A stretch of DNA of 6,538 nt from Eutrophocola sp964490145 (GCA_964490145.1 CAZBBS010000137.1:1-6538); one strand, 5' to 3'. Shown: positions 1 through 5,968, numbered from the stretch's first letter. The notes: generated from the letters alone by a model not told the origin. Made by a program: numbers and translations.

Positions 1-374
1 ACACAAGCATAGATATCCGGAACGAGCGCATGCGTAACATTGTATTTGAAATCGCAGATTATCCGCTCGCAAGCGTCAACATGGCTGTCGATAACACCAT
101 GCTGGCTAATCTCAGTGCAGGTGAATCCCTGGTTCAGGAATTTCATGCCAGTGTTGGTTTGCATGGTCAGGAACAGGAAGTAGCTGCACTGATGCAAATT
201 GTGAAGAATAAGGAGGGTGGTCTGATTGTCACCCTGGCCAGGCCATTGCTGATTAATGCAGCGTTGTTTGGCCTGGCTTCAGGTGTGGAAGAGCTCAGGG
301 AAATTGCCAAACTGCCCAGTATCAACCCCAACGTGATAGTGGATTTTACTTTGCAGTTTGACCTTGTCGATTAA
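1..374 (+). CDS. YceI-family periplasmic lipid/isoprenoid-binding protein, C-terminal part (5' end outside window)
   Basis: The reading frame is open from base 3 to the TAA at 372-374 and gives 123 residues. There is an internal ATG at base 30, but the frame continues upstream of it without a stop, and the codons before it (TSIDIRNER) already read as family sequence, so this is the 3' part of a longer gene. The fragment shows the back half of the YceI beta-barrel: an 'IRNERMRN..F' segment, a 'VGLHGQEQEV' strand corresponding to the family's tGtLtlhGvt region, and 'INAALFGLASGVEELREIAKLPSI' near the end, matching the usual 'FGLt.gie.LreiAglpsI' signature. YceI proteins are secreted lipocalin-like barrels that bind polyisoprenoid or other amphiphilic lipids in the periplasm; the physiological role is mostly unclear. 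Full members are about 190 residues, so roughly 70, including any signal peptide, lie left of the window. The gene converges on rne and shares TTAA with it. Family assignment is by remembered motif similarity. Confidence 0.8.
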   Translation, partial: TSIDIRNERMRNIVFEIADYPLASVNMAVDNTMLANLSAGESLVQEFHASVGLHGQEQEVAALMQIVKNKEGGLIVTLARPLLINAALFGLASGVEELREIAKLPSINPNVIVDFTLQFDLVD

Positions 375-3300
375 TCCCCGATGCTGTTCTGAGTGCCTTG
401 CTGGGAGTTTTGAGAGCTCTCAGTGCCATTACCGGAAGCGGCAGCTGCCGGTGAACGGGCACCCTCATTACTGCTTGTAGCAGAGGATTGAGCAGAGGCA
501 GGTGCTGAAGCAGAAGCTACTGAGCCGGCATTATCCGCTGCAGTGGCCGGTGCTGGCGCAGGGCTTCCTGGGGCACTTGGCGAATTGCCTGCATCAGCTG
601 AACTTGCAGCACTGGTTGCATTGGACGTACTGATACTCGCAGAAGCTGCAATTCCACCTGTGTTAGCGTTCTGCCCAGGAGCACTGGCTGGTGCCTGGGA
701 AGCATTCGCTTTCATCCTGTTGCGGGGATCATTGGGAGCACGCTGTTTGCTGCGACCGCTTTCTACAGGTGCGGATTCCACTTTTGGTGCTGGTGTCGGA
801 GCTGCTGTTTCAACCGGTTTTTCCACGGGTTTTGTGGACGGTGCCACGGAAACTGCTTCAGGTTTTCTGCTTTCAGGCGCCGTTTGCTGGCTGACAGTTT
901 CCTGTGCATCTCTATTAGTGGTGTTGCTGTCATTGCCAGAAGCCGGGGCAGGTTTTGGCGCTGCAGCATCAGCACTTTTCACAGCGTTGTCAGTGGTGTT
1001 TTCAACGATTGCTTCCTGCTTGACCGGTTTATCCTGAGCTGAGCGTTCTGCTTTGGCTGTAGGCTCCTGCTGCACACTTGATCCGGAATTTTCACTGCCT
1101 GCTTTCATCGGAGCTGGTTTTGTGTCGGTTGCTTTGGCATTGCCTTCACCTGAACCTGATGATTCTGCTTTTACATTTGCAGCGGACTTGTCCTGCATTG
1201 TCTGACCAGATTCGGTCGCTGCGACAGGATGGGTTGTTACCGGATTGTTTTCCGGAGTCTGTTGTCCCGCATCCTGTCCCTGTGCAGCTGCTTCATCACG
1301 AGGTCCGCGGCGACGGGCTCTGGGCTGTTTCTGACGTTGGTCAGCAGGGCGTTTACGGGGTTTATCCTTGCCTTCACCGGTATTGTCGGGACCAGTACCA
1401 TTGGAAGCTGCATTATCTTGTGCTGCCTGTTCCTGGGATTCATTAGCCTGGCTTTTACGGCGTGTACGCTTCCTGCCGCTGCCCTTGCGGCCGTCACGGC
1501 CTTCAGTGTTGTCACGATTCTGTTCGCGACCGCCGGCATTTTCCTGGCGTCCTTTGCCTGAAGCATCCTTGTTGCCTCGTGTACCTTCCTTGCGAGTGGA
1601 TTCACCTCTGGCGGGACGTTTGCGTGAACGACCGGATTTGCTGCCGTCCCGACTGGTGGATTTGGCGGATTTAACTGGTTTGGATTCTTCTTCTTTTTCC
1701 GTAGAGCCACTAAACAGGCTGCCAATGGCTGCACTGATGCTTGCCAGCAGGCCGCCACTGCTCTTGGCCTGTTGCGGCGAAGGTGGTGCGATGGCCGGAG
1801 TTATATGGGGCGCCTGTACAGCAGCTCTATCGGCCACTTCTGGCTGTTTGGGCATGAATTCGCTGATTTCCTCAGCGTCAGTGGTCTGAATATTGTAACT
1901 ACGCTCCCCGGTGTCATCAGAGATGTTCTGGACTTCGTAATGGGGGGTATCCAGGTTCGGGTTGGGGATTACCACAACCTTGGTTTTGCTTTGTCCTTCA
2001 ATGGCAGCGATATGCTCGCGTTTTTCGTTCAGCAGGTAAGAAGACACGCTGATAGGAACGATCGCGCGGACTTCCCTGGAATTGTTCTTGTTGGCTTCTT
2101 CTTCGAGCAATCGAAGAATGGACAGTGCCAGTGACTCAATGTCACGGATAGTACCCTGTCCATTGCAGCGGGGGCAGACAATGGCGCTGGTTTCACCCAG
2201 GGAGGGACGCAGGCGCTGACGGGACATTTCCAGCAAGCCAAACCGGGAGATTCTGCCAATCTGGACTCTGGCGCGGTCCATTGCCAGGGCATCACGCATG
2301 CGATTTTCCACTTCGCGCTGGTTTTTCTGGGACATCATGTCGATAAAGTCGATGACGGCCAGGCCACCAAGGTCGCGAAGTCTCATCTGACGGGCAATTT
2401 CATCAGCCGCCTCCAGGTTGGTCTGAAGGGCGGTTTCTTCAATGTCAGCACCACGGGTGGCCCGTGAAGAGTTGATATCGATGGAAATCAGGGCTTCCGT
2501 GGGGTCAATCACAATGGAACCGCCGGATGGCAGTTTCACTTCACGCTGGAAGGCCGTCTCGATCTGGGCCTCAATCTGGTAGTTGGTGAACAGGGGAACC
2601 TTGCCCTGGTAAAGTTTGACCCGTTCCTCGAACTGGGGCATGACCTGGCGAATGAAGGTTTTGGCTTCTTCGAAGGTTTCCGGGGTATCAAGGATCACTT
2701 CTCCGATGTCCTGACGCAGATAATCACGAATGGCACGAATGATGACGTTGCTTTCCTGGTAAATCAGGAAAGGGGCTTCACGTTCCTCGGAAGCGCTTTT
2801 GATGGAGGACCAGAGCTGAAGCAGGTAGTCCAGATCCCATTGCAGTTCTTCCGGGGCTTTGCCAACACCTGCAGTTCGCACAATGGTGCCCATACCGTCG
2901 GGTATGGTGATGCTGCCAAGCGCATCACGCAGTTCAGCCCGGTCATCACCCTCGATGCGCCTGGAGATTCCACCGGCACGGGGATTGTTGGGCATGAGGA
3001 CCAGATAGCGTCCGGCCAGAGAGATCATGGTGGTCAGGGCGGCCCCTTTGTTGCCACGCTCTTCCTTGTCCACCTGGACAATAACTTCTATGCCTTCATT
3101 GATCACATCCTTGATGTTGATCCGGCCATTGATTTCAGACGGCTGCTTGGAGAAATACTCCTTGGAGATTTCCTTGAGGGGCAGAAAGCCATGGCGATCG
3201 GCACCAAAATTGACGAATGCGGCCTCCAGGCTGGGTTCTATGCGGGTGATTCGACCCTTGTAGATGTTGGCCTTTTTCTGAACCCGGGCACGGTTTTCGA

Positions 3301-3385
3301 TATCCAGGTCGTAAAGCCGTTGGCCATCGACAAGAGCAACGCGCAACTCCTCTTTTTGAGTTGCATTGATAAGCATTCTTTTCAT
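371..3385 (-). CDS. rne: Ribonuclease E, full length (1004 aa)
   Basis: Essential endoribonuclease that starts mRNA decay and processes rRNA and tRNA precursors, working at the inner membrane as degradosome scaffold. I place the start at the ATG at 3385, giving MKRMLINATQ as in E. coli and preceded by GGAG; the frame runs back to an ATG at 3421, but those 12 residues are not family-like. Domains in order: S1 RNA-binding domain (about 38-120); 5'-monophosphate sensor with R170/T171 (E. coli R169/T170); DNase I-like catalytic core with D303 and N305 in 'SIDINSS' and D346 in 'AVIDFID' for Mg2+; the Zn-link C404-P-R-C407; and a small dimerisation domain to about 515. In the C-terminal half, residues 544-560 form an amphipathic helix (L546, L547, I550, I554, L557, F558 on one face), the likely membrane anchor. 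Three Arg/Lys clusters follow (586-593, 633-644, 673-696), a probable RNA-binding region, then a Pro/Ala/Ser/Gln/Glu-rich tail ending in an Ala/Ser/Gly stretch. I see no recognisable RhlB, enolase or PNPase microdomain. The length is close to E. coli (1061 aa). Transcription is divergent from rluC. Confidence 0.98.
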   Translation of the reverse strand: MKRMLINATQKEELRVALVDGQRLYDLDIENRARVQKKANIYKGRITRIEPSLEAAFVNFGADRHGFLPLKEISKEYFSKQPSEINGRINIKDVINEGIEVIVQVDKEERGNKGAALTTMISLAGRYLVLMPNNPRAGGISRRIEGDDRAELRDALGSITIPDGMGTIVRTAGVGKAPEELQWDLDYLLQLWSSIKSASEEREAPFLIYQESNVIIRAIRDYLRQDIGEVILDTPETFEEAKTFIRQVMPQFEERVKLYQGKVPLFTNYQIEAQIETAFQREVKLPSGGSIVIDPTEALISIDINSSRATRGADIEETALQTNLEAADEIARQMRLRDLGGLAVIDFIDMMSQKNQREVENRMRDALAMDRARVQIGRISRFGLLEMSRQRLRPSLGETSAIVCPRCNGQGTIRDIESLALSILRLLEEEANKNNSREVRAIVPISVSSYLLNEKREHIAAIEGQSKTKVVVIPNPNLDTPHYEVQNISDDTGERSYNIQTTDAEEISEFMPKQPEVADRAAVQAPHITPAIAPPSPQQAKSSGGLLASISAAIGSLFSGSTEKEEESKPVKSAKSTSRDGSKSGRSRKRPARGESTRKEGTRGNKDASGKGRQENAGGREQNRDNTEGRDGRKGSGRKRTRRKSQANESQEQAAQDNAASNGTGPDNTGEGKDKPRKRPADQRQKQPRARRRGPRDEAAAQGQDAGQQTPENNPVTTHPVAATESGQTMQDKSAANVKAESSGSGEGNAKATDTKPAPMKAGSENSGSSVQQEPTAKAERSAQDKPVKQEAIVENTTDNAVKSADAAAPKPAPASGNDSNTTNRDAQETVSQQTAPESRKPEAVSVAPSTKPVEKPVETAAPTPAPKVESAPVESGRSKQRAPNDPRNRMKANASQAPASAPGQNANTGGIAASASISTSNATSAASSADAGNSPSAPGSPAPAPATAADNAGSVASASAPASAQSSATSSNEGARSPAAAASGNGTESSQNSQQGTQNSIGD

Positions 3386-3393
3386 GCTGTTTA

Positions 3394-3400
3394 CTTCTCC
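3394..3400 (-). promoter_or_regulatory. Ribosome binding site of rne
   Basis: On the minus strand GGAGAAG lies 8-11 bases before the ATG at 3385 (11 bases from the end of GGAG). This site, together with the conserved MKRMLINATQ start, decides for the ATG at 3385 against the in-frame ATG at 3421. Confidence 0.75.
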
Positions 3401-3443
3401 AGTATTGGAAAAACAGGGCAAGAATGCTTAGCAGATAAGATTA

Positions 3444-3455
3444 ATAAAGCTTTAT
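3444..3455. repeat. Perfect 12-bp palindrome in the A/T-rich part of the rne leader
   Basis: ATAAAGCTTTAT is self-complementary and lies about 60-70 bases before the rne start codon. With no loop it is unlikely to form a stable RNA hairpin. It could be a protein-binding site or chance in A/T-rich sequence. It overlaps the first copy of a 12-bp direct repeat (3449-3460). Confidence 0.4.
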
Positions 3456-3460
3456 AACTT
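3449..3460. repeat. Direct repeat GCTTTATAACTT, copy 1
   Basis: An exact 12-base match to 3583-3594, 134 bases away. Both copies fall inside the presumed rne leader, where the transcript would read AAGUUAUAAAGC. This copy is in the A/U-rich segment just before the translation start. Confidence 0.6.
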
Positions 3461-3532
3461 ATTGAAAAATAAAATTTATTATTTCAAGAGAAAGGGTGAA
3501 ACAGAGTACTTTTCGGGTATTGTGCCCTAAAT

Positions 3533-3568
3533 ACGGTCAGAACCGTGTCCGGTAAAACCGGATTTTTT
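3533..3568 (+). terminator. Two adjacent stem-loops followed by T6; terminator-like on the + strand
   Basis: ACGGT-CAGA-ACCGT (3533-3546) is followed directly by TCCGGT-AAA-ACCGGA (3548-3562) and then six T residues (3563-3568). The second hairpin plus T-run has the form of an intrinsic terminator for a rightward transcript. No rightward gene ends here: the sequence to the left is the start of leftward rne. It therefore ends an unannotated + strand RNA, blocks antisense transcription, or is simply a leader stem of rne (on the minus strand the hairpin is preceded by A6 and lacks a U-run). The stem is short, so terminator strength is uncertain. Confidence 0.4.
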
Positions 3569-3582
3569 GCGAGCAGGATACT

Positions 3583-3594
3583 GCTTTATAACTT
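3583..3594. repeat. Direct repeat GCTTTATAACTT, copy 2
   Basis: Second exact copy of the 12-mer at 3449-3460. It overlaps the base of the AGCAG/CTGCT stem-loop (3572-3585), so the two copies sit in different structural settings within the presumed rne leader. Confidence 0.6.
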
Positions 3595-4202
3595 GGGGTT
3601 CCCGGGGAACGCGTTTGTCGTTGCTGTCCTGCTTGTAGCGAATTGGAACCTGTATCCCAGGATCGTCTTAGCCTCGCTTTGAGCAGCCGATACCTGGCTG
3701 TCCAATAGTGTACTGTTTCTTTGCAACTGTCTCAGGGGATTGTTTGTCGTCCTGGTATCAATTGCTTACTTTCTCTCGGTGCGTTATGCACCGGTTATCA
3801 AACTTTTCTCTCCATCCGCCTGAAGGCGGCCTGTTCTGCAAATCCCAGCACACAGTTTATTGGTGTTGGCTGGAACCTGAATCTCACCCGGCTTTCCGGG
3901 ATTTACATCAGCCCTTACGGGCATAAATACATATTTTGTTGATTGCCGGCCTAGTTAGCCGGTCTGCCAGTGTTCTGCTTGAAATCATGACCTGCTTGTT
4001 AATCAGGAGCAGAGCCGCACTGGTGTTTACCTGCATCCGTCAAATCTGCTGTTCAGATAATAAATGCAGTAATCAGTATGTTCTTTAACGTTTTTCTGAT
4101 ATTTCCTGGTCAGGTATAAATAACACAATGAAATATCTAGAAATTTTTCAGTCATACCCGGACGAGACGGCATTTGGCCTGTTCAGGTTCCGAGTTGACT
4201 GC

Positions 4203-4213
4203 CTGACTGTCAG
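4203..4213. promoter_or_regulatory. Perfect inverted repeat CTGAC-T-GTCAG
   Basis: An 11-bp perfect palindrome with 5-bp arms, about 200 bp before rluC. Arms this short can arise by chance. It is worth noting only because another palindrome begins 11 bases further on, at 4224. Confidence 0.3.
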
Positions 4214-4223
4214 TAATTCCTGT

Positions 4224-4236
4224 TGCCAAATTGGCA
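4224..4236. promoter_or_regulatory. Perfect inverted repeat TGCCAA-A-TTGGCA, possible operator
   Basis: A 13-bp perfect palindrome with 6-bp arms and one central base, in non-coding DNA about 180 bp upstream of the rluC start. This symmetry is typical of dimeric helix-turn-helix regulator sites. I cannot assign a regulator, and its relation to rluC or rne is inferred from position only. Confidence 0.35.
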
Positions 4237-4305
4237 TCCAGTAACGGACAGGACCGGGAATATAGCAGTAAACCTTAGTGCCTTCAATGGTTTACAGGTT
4301 TTATT

Positions 4306-4320
4306 TGGAGTGTCACTCCA
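4306..4320. promoter_or_regulatory. Perfect inverted repeat TGGAGTG-T-CACTCCA, possible operator
   Basis: A 15-bp perfect palindrome with 7-bp arms and a single central T, about 97 bp upstream of the rluC start. This is the longest perfect palindrome I found in the intergenic region. With one unpaired base it is poorly suited to an RNA hairpin, so a DNA-bound dimeric regulator is the more likely use. I do not recognise the half-site. Confidence 0.4.
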
Positions 4321-4416
4321 GCAACTTGCTGTAAGGCAAAAAAGGGACAACGCATCACCGGCTATTGGCGTTATACTCCGCTTCCTGCTTCATCTTATAC
4401 AGTCCGGATCTCAGCG

Positions 4417-5406
4417 TTGAATAGTCTTCCCCCGTCCAAATCTGACACCTCCCAGTCCCGGTCAAATGGCGTTGTATTCATGGAGGTAGCTGAAGAGCAG
4501 GCCGGGCAGCGGCTGGACAATTTTCTGCATTCCAGGCTTAAAGGGGTGCCAAAATCCCGTATTTACCGGATTATCCGCAAGGGTGAGGTCCGTGTTAACA
4601 AAAAACGGGAAAAACCTGAATACAAATTAGAGGCCGGAGACCAGATCCGTATTCCGCCTGTCAGGATGGCTGAGCCCCGGGAATTGATTCCACCATCAGA
4701 TGCCCTGCAGGAACTCTTGAGTGACGCTGTGCTGTTGGATGATCCCGATTTTATGGTGATCAACAAACCTGCAGGGTTGCCGGTACATGGTGGTACCGGG
4801 GTCAAGACAGGTCTGATTGAGGCTCTGAGACATATGTATCCGGCAATGACCGGACTTGAGTTGGTGCATCGGCTGGATAAAGGGACTTCCGGGTGCATTC
4901 TGGTGGCAAAAAATGCCAGGGCATTGAAATTTCTTTCCGACCAGTTCAAGACCGGCAAGGTAAACAAGACCTACCATGCCCTTGTCCAGGGGACATGGCC
5001 TGATTCACTTGAAGAAATAGATGCCCCTCTGGAGCGCTGTGAACCCCGGGGCGGGGAGCGCCTAGTCAAGGTTTCTCCGTCCGGAAAGTCAGCATTAACC
5101 GGCTTCACCATACTGGAAGTCTTTTCGGCTGCGACACTGGTTCAGGCTAATCCGCGGACTGGCAGAACCCACCAGATCAGGGTTCATGCGCGCCATGCGG
5201 ACCACCCGTTGATAGGTGATGACAAGTATTCTGAAGAGGCTGACAGGGAAAGGTTTGGCAAGCTGGGAATCAAGCGCTTGTGCCTGCATGCGGCCCGCTT
5301 GGAACTGGTTTCGCCAGGTACCGGAAAGCGGTTGAGGGTAGACGCACCCTATGACAGCCAGTTTGAAGCAGCCATCAGCCTTTTGCGGCAGCCAGCAGGG
5401 GATTGA
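4417..5406 (+). CDS. rluC: 23S rRNA pseudouridine synthase RluC
   Basis: Converts uridines 955, 2504 and 2580 (E. coli numbering) of 23S rRNA to pseudouridine. The 329-residue product has an N-terminal S4 RNA-binding domain (about 28-90) with 'LKGVPKSRIYRIIRKGEVRVN', nearly the same as E. coli RluC, then an RluA-type catalytic domain. 'INKPAGLPVHGG' (115-126) is motif I, 'LELVHRLDKGTSG' (147-159) carries the catalytic Asp154, and 'RTGRTHQIRVH' (247-257) is the conserved C-terminal motif. E. coli RluC is 319 aa. The start chosen is TTG at 4417, with a weak GGA at 4406-4408. The frame is open back to 4336, after a TAA at 4333-4335, but has no ATG or GTG there. The alternative ATG at 4480 (residue 22) has no ribosome binding site and would leave only 10 residues before the conserved GQRLDNF, fewer than in E. 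coli. The gene is divergent from rne and overlaps yceF tail-to-tail by 32 bp. Confidence 0.95.
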   Translation: MNSLPPSKSDTSQSRSNGVVFMEVAEEQAGQRLDNFLHSRLKGVPKSRIYRIIRKGEVRVNKKREKPEYKLEAGDQIRIPPVRMAEPRELIPPSDALQELLSDAVLLDDPDFMVINKPAGLPVHGGTGVKTGLIEALRHMYPAMTGLELVHRLDKGTSGCILVAKNARALKFLSDQFKTGKVNKTYHALVQGTWPDSLEEIDAPLERCEPRGGERLVKVSPSGKSALTGFTILEVFSAATLVQANPRTGRTHQIRVHARHADHPLIGDDKYSEEADRERFGKLGIKRLCLHAARLELVSPGTGKRLRVDAPYDSQFEAAISLLRQPAGD

Positions 5407-5968
5407 CCCCCTCAGTTTTCAGCATATCCACCAGTACCAGCATGGGCAGTCCCAGCAGGGTATTGTAATCCCGTCCCTCCATTGCCGTAAAAAGTGATAT
5501 TCCGGCAGCCTCCACCTTGAAACTTCCTGCACAATCCAATGGCTGGTCAAGCTGTATGTAAGCCCTGATTTCATCATCCGTGAGGTGGCGAAACGTCACC
5601 CTGAAGCGCTCGGTAGTGACCTGTTCATGTCCGGAAGCTGTATTGAGCAAGGCCAGGCCGGTCAGGAATTCAACCGTGGTGCCAGAGCATAATTTCAGGT
5701 GTTTGAAGGCTGCCTCAAGGTTTTCGGGCTTTCCCAGGGGCATTCCGCCAAGGTGGCAGGCCTGGTCAGAGCCGATTATCAGGCTGTCGGGAAAGCGGTC
5801 AGCCAGGGCATGCGCCTTCTGCAGGGCAAGACGGCTGACATACTGGTCAATATTTTCATTGGATTTGGGGCTTTCGTCGATATCCGGTGAACAGGTGGAA
5901 AACGGCAGGCGTAATTGTTCGAGGATTTTACGGCGGTAGGGTGAGGAGGAGGCGAGCACGAGATTCAT
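5375..5968 (-). CDS. yceF: Maf-family 7-methyl-GTP pyrophosphatase YceF
   Basis: Hydrolyses m7GTP to the monophosphate and pyrophosphate, a house-cleaning activity that keeps modified nucleotides out of RNA; E. coli YceF is the characterised relative. The product is 197 residues (E. coli 194). 'LASSSPYRR' (5-13) is the Maf phosphate-binding start, 'IIGSDQAC' (64-71) carries the catalytic Asp68 and has the GSDQ form of the YceF branch rather than the GADT form of YhdE, 'GKP' is at 79-81, and 'CAGSF' (146-150) and 'EGRDYNTLLGLP' (164-175) complete the active site. The start is the ATG at 5968, because LVLASSSP must lie at the N-terminus. The frame stays open on to about 6529, but that part is the antisense shadow of yceD. 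A weak GGA lies 5 bases before the ATG. TATACT at 5983-5978 could be a -10 box but has no good -35. The 3' end overlaps rluC by 32 bp, so neither gene has its own downstream terminator. Confidence 0.93.
   Translation of the reverse strand: MNLVLASSSPYRRKILEQLRLPFSTCSPDIDESPKSNENIDQYVSRLALQKAHALADRFPDSLIIGSDQACHLGGMPLGKPENLEAAFKHLKLCSGTTVEFLTGLALLNTASGHEQVTTERFRVTFRHLTDDEIRAYIQLDQPLDCAGSFKVEAAGISLFTAMEGRDYNTLLGLPMLVLVDMLKTEGVNPLLAAAKG

Larger units (their letters stand above)
3401..3963 (-). promoter_or_regulatory. Candidate structured 5' leader of rne (RNase E autoregulatory UTR)
   Basis: No convincing gene occupies this stretch. It is packed with short, well-paired stem-loops, listed in + coordinates: ACGGT/ACCGT (3533-3546), TCCGGT/ACCGGA (3548-3562), AGCAG/CTGCT (3572-3585), GTTCCC/GGGAAC (3598-3610), CAGCC/GGCTG (3684-3700), CGGTGC/GCACCG (3777-3793), CCGCC/GGCGG with a 4-nt loop (3816-3829), CCCGG/CCGGG (3887-3900), GCCC/GGGC (3911-3922) and GCCGGC/GCCGGT (3945-3963). 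The segment next to the rne ribosome binding site (about 3440-3490) is instead A/T-rich. In E. coli, rne mRNA has a ~360-nt leader whose hairpins recruit RNase E to cleave its own message, and a separate structured leader (rne-II) is known in Pseudomonas. Position, length and structure fit such a role here, but this is inference. The upstream limit is arbitrary because I found no convincing minus-strand promoter; a TACACT at 3712-3707 and a TATTAT at 4062-4057 are weak -10 candidates without good -35 boxes. Confidence 0.5.
3964..4416. other. Non-coding region upstream of rluC, no gene seen
   Basis: About 450 bases with no credible gene; the small rightward frame at 4223-4420 shows no family resemblance and no ribosome binding site. 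It is more A/T-rich around 4050-4150 and holds three perfect short palindromes, annotated separately. Possible -10 elements for rluC are TATACT (4372-4377) and TATACA (4396-4401), but neither has a good -35 box at 16-18 bp, so the rluC promoter is unresolved. An isolated TTGACG on the minus strand (4043-4038) has no matching -10 at the right distance. Confidence 0.6.

Noticed and set aside
543..1889. Several 67-173-residue rightward and leftward frames within the rne tail (for example 543-1037 +, 1237-1758 -, 1368-1889 +)
   Set aside because: They arise from the low-complexity Ala/Ser/Pro/Arg codons of the RNase E tail read in other frames. The products are themselves low-complexity with no recognisable domain.
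3386..3421. Longer rne product starting at the in-frame ATG at 3421
   Set aside because: The extra 12 residues are not part of the family, while MKRMLINATQ at 3385 matches E. coli RNase E and has a good ribosome binding site.
2840..3457. A 205-residue rightward frame antisense to the start of rne
   Set aside because: It mirrors the highly conserved catalytic region of RNase E, which keeps antisense frames open. No family resemblance or ribosome binding site was seen.
3708..3942. Two overlapping rightward frames of about 72 residues in the rne-rluC gap
   Set aside because: They run across G/C-rich hairpins, are rich in Cys, Trp and His without pattern, and have no ribosome binding site. A structured RNA explains the region better.
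3777..3963. Run of G/C-rich hairpins as a REP/BIME-type repeat array
   Set aside because: The hairpins differ in sequence and are not copies of one unit. A structured rne leader accounts for their position without a repeat family.
4038..4043. Minus-strand TTGACG as a -35 box for rne
   Set aside because: No -10-like sequence lies 16-18 bases downstream on that strand.
4223..4420. A 65-residue rightward frame just before rluC
   Set aside because: It starts inside a palindrome with no ribosome binding site and has no recognisable family or localisation signal. It overlaps the rluC start by four bases, which alone is not enough to call translational coupling.
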